From positions 372,001 to 436,000 of the forward strand of contig JASPKZ010001241.1 of NCBI GenBank assembly GCA_030220185.1: 64,000 nucleotides of DNA, read 5' to 3'. This DNA comes from Diploptera punctata (lineage: Eukaryota; Arthropoda; Insecta; Blattodea; Blaberidae). Positions 54,585 through 63,599 of the stretch are shown here, piece after piece (position 1 is the stretch's first letter; each line of letters begins with the position of its first letter). The notes below the pieces were generated by a model. The model made no database searches. It was not told the origin of the DNA and saw nothing but the letters and a program-made list of their open reading frames with translations. The position numbers and the translations under genes were made by a program.

Positions 54585-55360
54585 AACTTAAACGGACTAT
54601 TGAGCAACGCTAAGAAATTAGGACTGGAAGTAAATATCAATAAAACTAAATATATGGTCACATGTAGAATTACATTATATAATGCAAATGGACAGCTAAT
54701 AAAAAATGATGGCCATTTTGAGGAAGTGGCTGAATTCAAATTCCTAGGAACAATAATCACAAATAAGAATGAGATGCACAAAGAAATTAAACATAGGCTC
54801 AATTCTGGAAATGCGTGCTATTATGCATTACAGGGACTCTTGATGTCCCAACTCCTTTCAAAAAACGTTAAACTAAAAATATATAAAATGATTACTTTTA
54901 TACCAGTTATATTGTACGGATGCGAAACATGGATTCTTACTTTAAGGGAGGAAAGGAGATAAAGAGCATTTAAGAATAAAGTACTTAGGAAAACGTTTGG
55001 ACCAAATAGAGATGAACAGAGAGGTGAAAGGAGAAGACTACATAACAGTGAACTACATGGTCTTTATAGGAAGCCAGATATAACAAGAACAGTTAAGTCT
55101 CGTAGACTGCGATTGGCAAGACATGTGGCACGTATGGAGAATGAAAGACGTGCATAGAAGCTTCTTGTAGGAAAACCAGAGGGAAAACACCCAGATAGTA
55201 GATAAAGAAAGAGGTGGGAGAATAACATTAACTGTATTTGAGGAACGTAGATTATACAGGGAATGATTTGAAAGCATTAGCTCAGGGTAGGGATGTATGA
55301 AGAGCCTATGTCCGCTCGGCCATGATCCTACGGGTTCAATAGTGCCAGTGAGTAAGTAAG
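54585..55360 (+). mobile_element. RTE-type LINE (GTAA-tail family), copy f
   Basis: A 120-codon frame (54600-54962) reads AKKLGLEVNINKTKYMVTCR, EEVAEFKFLGTIITNKNEMH, KEIKHRLNSGNACYYALQGL, LMSQLLSKNVKLKIYKMITF and PVILYGCETWILTLREERR, then a stop. It continues as VLRKTFGPNRDEQRGERRR, LHGLYRKPDITRTVKSRRLR, ARHVARMENERRA, KLLVGKPEGKHP, and, with shifts and stops, the GTGCCAGTGAGTAAGTAAG tail. It is nearly identical to the antisense copy at 52980-53635 over their shared part and lies inverted to it 1 kb away. Confidence 0.85.
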
Positions 55361-55364
55361 CAAC

Positions 55365-56030
55365 TTTAACGGAAAGTAATATAAGTTTTTTTAAGCCTTC
55401 CTCACATTAAAATCGTCTTACAATGAATCAGTAGATCATTTATTTTTCGTAGTATCTTTTTTACTTGCAATGTCTCTGTAGAGAATACTAAAATACGTAA
55501 AAATATTCCTCAGTGAATAAATTGAATAGTGATTATTATACCCGTACATTCTACTGTAAGATTTTGATTGTCAGATCGAAATGATTTGTGTGTTGACTAC
55601 CACCTACCTGCTAGTTGTTAGAAATTTATTTCCCTCAATCAAATGAAAAAGTGTGACTTTGTGGTACGAAGTCTGATAACGAGACTGAGAATAAATAAGT
55701 AAACATACATAAATCGTCATTCTATTTTCAGAATAGTCCTAATACGTGTATATTTACTTTTCCTTGAAGACTGATTTTATTTACTAAAACCTTAAGGCGA
55801 ATATCAGAATTTACATAGGATATGTGAATCTATGTTTTCGTGTGTTTCTATATTACTATAAGTCCGTCAAGCATCAACTGCGTAAACTACACAAATTCCG
55901 GAGAACATTTAATTTATTTCCCGATTTCGCTGGTTCGTATTATCTTCCTTTTGTTAATTTGCAACAGTATTTCATATGCTAACTTATTAAACGTGTCGGG
56001 CTGAAGAAACAAAAAATAAATTATCATATC
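55365..56030. other. Unassigned segment
   Basis: No gene or repeat recognised. Confidence 0.5.
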
Positions 56031-56043
56031 CTAAGTTATTATC

Positions 56044-56395
56044 GTCCACCGCTGTGGTCTCGAGGTAGCGTGCTGCCTTGTCACGCACCGGGCCCGGGTT
56101 CGATCCCCGGTCGGGGCAGTTTTTCTGGGTGAGGTTTTTATCGAGATTTTTCCTCATCTGTAAGACAAATGTCAGGAAAACTTTAACGGCCAAACGGTCC
56201 CCGAAATCATATGGACATCATCATCATCCTTATTATTATCATCTTCATCATCATCATCATCATCGTTCACCGGTGTGGAAAGCAACGGGAAGCTACAACA
56301 CCTTAAATTCCCTAGTAAAGCTGCAAGCATAGCATGAAAATGCTATGATTGCAGTGAAGGACCTGCCTTCGGGCAGAATTACTATGGATGGATGG
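56044..56395 (+). mobile_element. SINE-1 copy f with 11-bp target-site duplication
   Basis: Full-length: GTCCACCGCTGTGGTCTCGA, B box GGTTCGATCCCCGG, GGTGAGGTTTTTATCGAG, CATCATCATCATC, CACCGGTGTGGAAAGCAACG and tail GGATGGATGG. AAGTTATTATC flanks it at 56033-56043 and 56396-56406. The next SINE-1 copy lies tail to tail 17 bp away. Confidence 0.95.
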
Positions 56396-56412
56396 AAGTT
56401 ATTATCTTTCGA

Positions 56413-56764
56413 ATCCATCCATCCATAGTAATTCTGCCCGAAGGCAGGTCCTTCACTGCAATCATAGCATTTTCATCCCATTCTTGCATCTTTACTAGGG
56501 AATTATAGGTGTGGTAGCTTCCCGTTCCTTTCCACACCGGCGAAGGATGATGATGATGATAATGATAATAATGATGATGATAATGATGGCCATATGATTT
56601 CGGGGACCGTTTGGGCCTTAAAGTTTTCTTGACATTTGTCTTATAGGTAAGGAAAAAACCCCGATAAAAACCTCACCCAGAAAAACTGCCCCAACCGGGG
56701 ATCGAACCCGGGCCCCGCTGCGTGACAAGGCAGCACGCTACCTCGAGACCACAGCGGTGGACAT
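56413..56764 (-). mobile_element. SINE-1 copy g, inverted partner of copy f
   Basis: Full-length on the minus strand, beginning GTCCACCGCTGTGGTCTCGA at 56764 and ending in ATGGATGGATTC at 56413. It has the same length as copy f (352 bp). The two form a 720-bp tail-to-tail inverted repeat. I could not define a clean target-site duplication for this copy. Confidence 0.95.
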
Positions 56765-56907
56765 CTTGTGAATATTGTTATTTAATTTCACACAACTTTA
56801 AATAATTTACATTGATTGATTTTTCTACCATTCCACACAATAATAAATACATTAAACAAATAGTATCATAGGATACATTACCAATTTTAGGGTTAATTAA
56901 GTTATAT

Positions 56908-57249
56908 CCATCCATCCATCCATAGTAATTCTGCACGAGAGCAGTACTTTCACTACATCATAGCTGTTTAATGCTAAGCTTTGCAGCTTTACTAGGGAAT
57001 TATAGGTGTGGTAGCTTCCTGTTGCTCTCCACACCGGTGAAGAACAATGGTGATAGTGATAAGGATGATGATGATGATGATGGCCGGATGATATTTCGGA
57101 GACCGTTGGGAACTACGCTTACTGACATTTATCTTACAGATGAGGAAAAACCCCGAAAAAATCACCCAGGAGCCTGTCCCAACCGGTAATCGAACCTAGG
57201 CCCGCTGCGTGACGTGGCAGCACGCTACCTCGAGACCACAGCGGTGGAC
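56908..57249 (-). mobile_element. SINE-1 copy h with 11-bp target-site duplication
   Basis: It starts GTCCACCGCTGTGGTCTCGA at 57249 on the minus strand and ends in GGATGGATGGATGG. TTAAGTTATAT flanks it at 56897-56907 and 57250-57260. The body is more diverged (for example a B box complement GGTAATCGAACC), suggesting that it is older than copies f and g. Confidence 0.95.
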
Positions 57250-57261
57250 TTAAGTTATATT

Positions 57262-58175
57262 ATATACATTTATATCGAGTGGTAGCAAACATGGCTGCTG
57301 CTAGAACGATTTAAGAATTTCAGGTTTCAAGTGAACTCTCACTTCTAATGGTCGCATTTCGTTTAGTTTCGTTCGCTACCTACCTGTTTGTATTTTGATA
57401 GCATACACTGGTGTCACGAATCATAAAACATCGCTACCGTTAGGGTAATTTTTTTAATTTTCGTTTCAGATGAACTCATACACATAAAAGTCCGAGTTTG
57501 CTGCTTAGCGAACTCGAACTTAGCAACTTCGAGCCCGAAGTTTCATGACCACCCTAATATAAGTGTTGCATGCCAACACGGTCTACTTTTGAATCCTTTT
57601 TCTAATATTCCTCTGGGGTGCTGGGTTTTTATAAAGGTAAATTTAGTTATTACAACACATGTAATTGGTGAAAATCAAGTTTATTTTGCTCTAACTTACT
57701 ACGTAGATACAATTAAAGCAGGACCAAATGTTTGAATCAAAGTCCGTTCCTAGGACTAGAGGGGTCTCGAAGTATATTAACTTCGGAACAGGCAGCACGT
57801 GGCCCTCAATAACCACGTAAATTTGAGGAATTCCAAAACTCACACAGTTCAATTATCACCTTCGATGGCGATCAACCAAAAGTAAAGATGGAGAATTCGT
57901 CAATATCTAGTTGAAAGCTGGGGGAGATCCACCTCCTACGAATCTCTATACAATTACTTAGTAAGGACTACCGTCCATGATGAGACTGCCTAACGCACAC
58001 TGCGAGAGCCTAACACACAATGAGAGAAAAGTGTTGTAGTCATCTGCCAGACCTGAGCACAATACGCAGACTTTGGCAACAGTATACAACAAAAATGCTA
58101 CCAACACAACTCAGCGTTACTGTATTCAGGTGCCTACAATCGGAAGTCAGATGAACTACAACATTAGCGTAATAA
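57262..58175. other. Unassigned segment
   Basis: No gene recognised. Slightly less AT-rich than its surroundings, but frames are short and unlike any family that I know. Confidence 0.45.
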
Positions 58176-58179
58176 CCTA

Positions 58180-58395
58180 CGGCAGGTGTCTGCTATTACC
58201 GACAGAGAGAGCGACTCTTGATGCAACAATAAGCTTTCTATACACCGCAATACCGATCTATTATTTTCCAATAATCTCCTGTATAACCTATTTTTCTAAA
58301 ATCATATACCCATTTGGTTATTGTTATTCTCTCATTAGTTTTGAGGTTTATGGTATCTTTAAAACGTGCATCCATAAGGACACACGTTTTCATAA
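58180..58395 (-). mobile_element. RTE-type LINE C-terminal fragment, decayed, antisense
   Basis: The minus strand reads NERITITKWVYDFRKIGYTG and DYWKIIDRYCGV, resembling the terminal WvDDlRkiGy..DW..laqDR.rWR block of RTE-type LINEs. Surrounding frames are broken. It abuts the outer flank of M1 copy C. Confidence 0.45.
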
Positions 58396-59132
58396 GTAAT
58401 GCCACGAGTGATTTCCAAATTATCGATAAATTCACGACTCACGAAGTGAGGAGTGAATTTGTCTAGAGAATATTGAAATCAAGAGTGGCATTTGTTACAA
58501 CTATTTAACGAATAACATTAAGCTGTTTACTCACAAATCATTATTTAACTATAGTTATTTTTAAATATGTATGTATCTAATGTAAACGGCGATGTTTGAA
58601 AACAAATTAGAAACGATTGGTACGCTTCATTTCCTTGCTTTGTTCATCACTGTAACCAGATCATAATGTTATTTATTTCCAATGGATCGCAATATTGTAA
58701 GAATGCACCCTAGTGGAGAAATTTATAACCAACGTTATAGGTATTAATTAATTTGATGTTCTATGATGTAAATATGTTAATTATATTTTTCTCCAACGTC
58801 ATTTCCTGGAAAATAATTCGTTCAAGAAAGTGCAAACAGTCTTTTCTTTCTTTTTGTGGTATAATCAATTGTTACAAATGTTTTTATGTAATCTATCATA
58901 AGCGTTTTCTGCTGACATTCATGCACTATATGTACAAACTGTTAGGCAAATTTCTTAGAGAGTCAGTCACTGCAAAATAATGCTAAAATAATGTTAAAAG
59001 GAGGTGCTTTCTTTATGATAAAACTTTAGTTGGTAAATGTTAGGCGGAAAACACGACTGTGATTGGTTGTAAATAAAATCATTGAAATGTGATTGGTCAT
59101 TGACTGCCATTAGGGGCATGAGTTAAATAGTC
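58396..59132 (+). mobile_element. Family M1 element, copy C, with hairpin flank
   Basis: The core (58499-59132) runs from ACTATTTAACG to GAGTTAAATAGTC. It is collinear with copies B and D: TGTTTACTCACAAATCATTA, GCGATGTTTGAAAACAAAT, CTAGTGGAGAAA, AAGAAAGTGCAAACAGTC, GACTGTGATTGGTTGTAAAT and GTGATTGGTCATTGACTGCC. The left flank (58396-58498) starts AATGCCACGAGTGATTTCC and ends AAGAGTGGCATTTG. It matches the outer flank of copy D, so the repeated unit extends beyond the TIR-like ends on this side. Confidence 0.8.
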
Positions 59133-59397
59133 GCCAGAACATCAGATCCACAGAGAATATAAAATGGATATAGGAGTTAACTTCTGTTAAGTATTGACAT
59201 CAGACATAAAAAGGTGGATTATTATATAAGGAAAAACGTTTCCAGTGAAAACAAGTTTTGTCTTAATATTCCACTATTTCCATTTGTCTTTGGTTTTAGG
59301 AATATAATATACGTTAATTATGATCGTTCAGTAAATTTCAACTTCAGATGTACTTTTTATTAGGAATATTCCACAATGTAGTGTTTCCCCTTCAACC

Positions 59398-59610
59398 CAA
59401 AGTGATTTTTCGCCAGATATTCCTGTCTAAAGCATCTTCTTCCCTCAAATATCTAGCTTTCATACTTCTCCTCACTACATCTATCCGATGTTCTCTAGGC
59501 CTGCCTCTTCCACTTCTTCCATTAGATTTGCAATCAAGGATTTTCTTTGGTACTCTACATACTTCAAATCTTATGAGGTGTCCATTCAGATTTACTATTT
59601 TACGAAATTA
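59398..59610 (-). mobile_element. RTE-type LINE C-terminal fragment, antisense
   Basis: The minus strand gives LNGHLIRFEVCRVPKKILDC, KSNGRSGRGRPREHRIDVVR, RSMKARYLREEDALDRNIW. This is the GHLiRm...RGRPR.R..D block with a family-typical EDA.DR..W end. Upstream RT sequence is absent. Confidence 0.65.
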
Positions 59611-59823
59611 TTTCGCTAAAATGTTGTTAAACAATTTATTGCAACTCAATCATCCAACTCGTGTAAATTTTTATGGTAACGTCTGTAGTGTGTGGTAGAC
59701 TTATTCACGTATGTATTTGATAATATAACATTTTATCCTAATTGTTACTGACATCTATAAGTAATGATTTTCACCATGCCATTATGAAGCGTGGAATTTG
59801 TTATTTCTGCTCATATTTATATA

Positions 59824-60328
59824 TAGGACAATACAAAACGAAGGAACAAACTTGAAACATTTATATCTTCCAAACTACAAAAAGATCAACACAATTGTAA
59901 CGTTCCTGGAAAGAGAAAAGTTCAAATTTCGCTGTTTTATGCATTCAATATGAGCACGATGTGTTACACGACAAATATCAAAACGGTGGCTCACATCTTG
60001 CCACACACGAATCAGCTGGTCTCTTGTTATCGAATTTACACCTTAAAAAATTCGATGTCGCAGATTTTCAAGAGTATCAGGCATAGGAGGGATAAATGCA
60101 CGGTCCTTTACTTAACCCCACAGATAAAAATCACACGGGGTTAGGTGTGGTGATCTTCAGCTCCTCCTCTTCCATTCCAACAGCGCCAATACAACAGTGA
60201 TCGCAACTTTAAAACTTTAAACAACAGTGCCAATTTTTCTAAGAAACGTTGTAATTGTGTTTCTATTTTATGCAGTTTGGAAGAAATAAATGTTTGAAGT
60301 ATGTTCCTTCTTTCTGAATAGCCGTGTA
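59824..60328 (-). mobile_element. Mariner-type DNA element with long TIRs and transposase tail
   Basis: The ends are inverted copies over about 90 bp: AAGGAACAAACTTGAAACAT, TTATATCTTCCAAACTACAA on the left, and AAGGAACATACTTCAAACAT, TTATTTCTTCCAAACTGCAT in reverse complement on the right. The termini near 59824 and 60328 both start TA. Between the arms the minus strand holds a transposase C-terminus. At about 505 bp it is an internally deleted, non-autonomous copy with the same architecture as 1299-2135. Confidence 0.7.
59935..60180 (-). pseudogene. DDE transposase C-terminal fragment
   Basis: From about 60155 the minus strand reads TPCDFYLWG, a stop in place of Tyr, VKDRAFIPPMPDTLENLRHR, and IF, then, after another stop, GVNSITRDQLIRVWQDVSHR and FDICRVTHRAHIECI. 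It matches the LTPcDFfLWGy.Kd.vy.pp.p..l.eL..RI......it..ml.rvw..l.yRld.crvt.G.HIE end of IS630/mariner-related transposases. The first catalytic motifs are missing and stops are present. Confidence 0.75.
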
Positions 60329-60334
60329 TTATGG

Positions 60335-60790
60335 TTATGTACATTGCATACGAATGTTTATAAGAGACTAATTTGGATACCTAAAATTTATATAAATATA
60401 TTTAGATTTGTAGGTATCCAATTCAGTTTTTAGCAAGGATATTATTTTTGTCATATTTATATACATATATGACATAACAGCAATTAACAACAAAAAACAT
60501 TTGCGTTGTTTTAAAGTGCAGTTATTTTTTTATTTAAAATTTCTAACGAAATACATTTAGGAACAGAGCATGAGTGGTACGATATAAATGGTATACCCGT
60601 ATTGTTTTAATAAGATTCTAGATAATTTATTGTATGTTGTAATTATGGTTCCTTGATTATATATCTTCGGAGCATTTAACGAATTATTTGACAGGCTATA
60701 TATAGCGCACTAGACCACACGAACTTTATTGTTTGTTTCGTACTGACCACACGTTACCACCGTAACAAAATGCGGGTTGAGCAAAGGATT
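60335..60790. other. Unassigned segment with a small hairpin
   Basis: TTGGATACCTA (60373-60383) and TAGGTATCCAA (60411-60421) are perfect inverted arms around an AT-rich 27-base loop. Nothing else is recognisable. Confidence 0.6.
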
Positions 60791-60796
60791 TGTAGA

Positions 60797-61500
60797 GACT
60801 ATTTAACTCATGCCCCAAATGGGACTCAATGGCCAATCACGTTTCAATGATTTCTGTTTTACAACCAATCAGAGTCGTGTTTCACGAAATATTTATCAGT
60901 GTTATAATTACCATATTAAAGAAGGCTCCTCCTTTTTAATATTCTGAACAGGTCTGACCATTATTTTGCAGTGACTGAGCCTGCGAGAAATACGGCTACC
61001 AGATTGTATATATAGTGCATGAATGTCAAAACATGCCGCATGCGGGACATAATATAAAAACATTTGTAGCAATTGATTATACCACCAAAAAAAGAAACCA
61101 CTGTTTGCACTTTCTTAAATGTATTTTTTCCCAGCTAACAATCCAGAAAAATATAATTGTCATATTTATATCATACGACATCATAAATGAATTAATGTAC
61201 AGTTTGATGAGTTTGATTTTTTCTCCACTAGAGAGCATTCATACAATATTGCGTTCCTTTGGCAATAAATAGCATGATCTGGTTGCAGTGATAAACAAAA
61301 GAAGCAGATGAAGCGTATCTAACGCTTCTCACTTGTTTTCAAACATCGCCGTTTACATTAAATATATACATATTTTAAAATAACTATAGTTAAATAATGA
61401 TTTGTGAGTAAACAGCTTAATTTTATTCGTTAAATAGTCCTACCAAATGCCACTCTTTATTTCCAAATTATCTAGATAAATTGGAAATCACTCGTGGCAT
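60797..61500 (-). mobile_element. Family M1 element, copy D, with hairpin flank
   Basis: The core (60797-61439) runs from GACTATTTAACTCATGCC to CGTTAAATAGTC, so the outer 11 bases are a perfect inverted repeat. On the plus strand it has CCAAT at 60833 and 60865, TATATATA at 61007-61014 and AATAAA at 61264-61269, an order resembling a pol II promoter followed by a polyadenylation signal. No coding frame is convincing. The flank 61440-61500 forms a hairpin: AAATGCCAC and GTGGCATT outer arms, and TTTCCAAATTATCTAG inverted to CTAGATAAATTGGAAA. Confidence 0.85.
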
Positions 61501-61504
61501 TATT

Positions 61505-61920
61505 TATGATCAATTTTGAGACTTTTTGTTCGAAGGAATGTTATATTTACACTTTCCTAGTACTTTTCTGCCCATTGGAGAGACAAAATATGAGATGTGA
61601 CTTCGTGATTTCTACAGTTTTTAATCTAATATAATTATGGGCCATTTCACACAAAATAATAACTTTGTTTTATAATTTATAATGTACACCATTTTCATGG
61701 TATTTTAAAAGGACTAACTCGTCTAACAAAAAAATTGTGCAAACGTACGTACACACTCATATATAAATGTAGGCCTGGAATAATTTGAAAATATAAGGCA
61801 GCCATTGCTTAATAATATTAAGATCCTGGGAATTTCTTCAAATTAACGTAAATTATATTTTTCCAATAGCAAGCAATGAACTGAAATCTTACTGAATTTT
61901 AAGTGGAGTTGCAGAGAAAT
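61505..61920. other. Unassigned AT-rich DNA
   Basis: No element or gene recognised. Confidence 0.5.
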
Positions 61921-61924
61921 AGAA

Positions 61925-62185
61925 GATGATCTAAATAGAACGTTTATACTTTTGGATATTGAAACTATAAACATAGCTATTTCTGTTTTTTAAAAAATGT
62001 AAATATTAGTGGGGAAGCAGGAGTACAGCTAGAATTAATTAAATTGGAAGTATTTGAATTGTTAAGGAGCTTTTTGAGATACGCTTAAATGGATATGATG
62101 TACCAGAAAAATTTAAAATTGCGTTGATATATGTTATTCATAAGAAAGGAAGAAATACTAACGCAATAATTATGGAGTTACTTTT
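61925..62185 (+). mobile_element. RTE-type LINE RT entry fragment, decayed
   Basis: The plus strand reads GEAGVQLELIKLEVFELLRS near 62010 and, in a second frame, YDVPEKFKIALIYVIHKKGR with NTNA. This corresponds to the PG.DGi..ELiK..g..ll..l..l......iPe.Wk.a.iipihKKGd..n..NYRGI fingers segment of a LINE reverse transcriptase. Both flanking domains are missing. Confidence 0.55.
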
Positions 62186-62289
62186 TATTTTTTGTCAGTT
62201 AAATATGACCCAGTAAAAAGACGGTCCATACTTTGAAATACGTTCCTTACTCATGGTGTGAACGAACAATTGGATATATATACACACGT

Positions 62290-62624
62290 GTCCACCGCTG
62301 TAGTCTCGAGGTAGCGTGCTGCCTTGTCACGCAGCGGGCCCGGGTTCGATCCCAGGTCGGGACAGTTTTTTTGGGTGAGGTTTTTATCGGGGTTTTTCCT
62401 CACCTTGTAAGACAAATGTCAGGAAAACTTTAAGGCCCAAATGGTCCCCGAAATCATATGGCCGTCGTAATCATCATCATTCATATTCATCTTATCATCA
62501 TCATCCTTCATCGGTGTGGGAAGCTACCACACCTATAATTCCCTAGAAAAGCTGACAAAGCATATCATGAAAATGCTATGATTGCAGTGAAAGACCTGCC
62601 TTCGGGCAGAATTACTATGGATGG
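62290..62624 (+). mobile_element. SINE-1 copy i with 12-bp target-site duplication
   Basis: Starts GTCCACCGCTGTAGTCTCGA, B box GGTTCGATCCCAGG, GGTGAGGTTTTTATCGGG, and tail ATTACTATGGATGG. ATATACACACGT (62278-62289) and ATATACATACGT (62625-62636) flank it with one mismatch. It lacks part of the CACCGGTGTGGAAAGCAACG block (a short deletion near 62515). Confidence 0.95.
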
Positions 62625-62639
62625 ATATACATACGTCTT

Positions 62640-63270
62640 GACGCGCTGAATTTAAAAATTCGCAATCTGATTCCATTCGAATAAAGCCTCACTTTTAAAA
62701 AGAGTGTATTCACTGTATTCACGTAGACTTTCACGGCCGGAGTTGCTATGATGATCTTGATGAAGACTACAACCTAGAGCCCGAAAGTTTTCATCAAGTA
62801 TATTCACTGTTTTTAGGGTTGATGCTTTGTTTGAAGTTATTTTATGTTGGACGAATCACTGAGAGGTCACAAGCCGTGCAGATTGTAGCACGTACTGCTC
62901 GCGCTGTAAATGGTGAGGATACAACTACTATTCATGTGATATTCATCAGATGGTCATGCAATCTACAAGTGCTTTTGGAGCGAGGTGCCTTGTGCTTGCG
63001 ATGCATTTTTTTACTTTATAATGAACTGTATAATGAACAATTAGTTATTCAATTTATGGAGTCCTCCTCCTTGATAGGCTTCCCACTATCGTTAATAGGA
63101 GGTTTTAATTTTACATGTTTCCTGAGACATTTAATTATTTCAATTGTTCTCTGTTTATGCACCGTAGTATTAGAAATATGTCCCCGTGAAAAGCCGAGCA
63201 CTACTGTGTCCAACTCCACATTTGATTATATAATATTTTACTCTTTGGTATACCTCAAATATTCACATAA
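62640..63270. other. Unassigned segment with two long opposing frames
   Basis: A 158-codon plus-strand frame (62819-63295) runs into the SINE-3 and shows no family resemblance. On the minus strand, about 63055-63215 gives DTVVLGFSRGHISNTTVHKQ, RTIEIIKCLRKHVKLKPPIN and DSGKPIKEEDSIN with a stop, which is coding-like in composition. I cannot name either, and neither is called as a gene. Confidence 0.35.
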
Positions 63271-63280
63271 CGCATATAGT

Positions 63281-63586
63281 ACTAAAGTAAAGTAATCCCA
63301 CTACAGGCCTCAGGAGGCCCTTGGGGCAGTAGGAGGTTAAGGCTCCCACTATTTCTGGACAATCGGCACTTGATGTCAGCCGGGTTTTCAGCCCTGCGTG
63401 ACGGCCGCCTTTACCCCCAGAATAAGCGTCTGGTACTCATTTCCGTTAGAGGTTGAGTCGACCCCAGGGCCATAGTGCCGCCAGAAGGTTTGGGTCAGTT
63501 TAAAAATCCTGACCCCCACCGGGACCTGAACCCTCGACCTTCCGGCTTGTAGCTCAGTGCCTTAACCACTACGCTACGGCGTGCCC
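63281..63586 (-). mobile_element. SINE-3 copy with 10-bp target-site duplication
   Basis: On the minus strand it starts GGGCACGCCGTAGCGTAGTG, with A-box-like TAGCGTAGTGGTTAAGGC, B-box-like GGGTTCAGGTCCC, and body blocks AACCTTCTGGCGGCACTATG, GGGGTCGACTCAACCTCTAA, GCCGTCACGCAGGGCTG and GGGATTACTTTACTTTAGT. CGCATATAGT flanks it at 63271-63280 and 63587-63596. It is the best preserved copy of the family here. Confidence 0.9.
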
Positions 63587-63599
63587 CGCATATAGTCTA

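Noticed and set aside
56090..56120. tRNA gene (B box GGTTCGATCCCC with anticodon-like TTGTCAC)
   Set aside because: It is repeated with the same non-tRNA body, GGAT tail and target duplications at many sites, so it is a SINE head rather than a functional tRNA gene.
56078..56332. Recurrent small proteins of the FDPRSGQFFWVRFLSGF type at several loci (also 8490, 18059, 19622)
   Set aside because: They are frames through the tRNA-like head and body of SINE-1, which is pol III-type non-coding sequence; the His runs come from its CATCATC segment.
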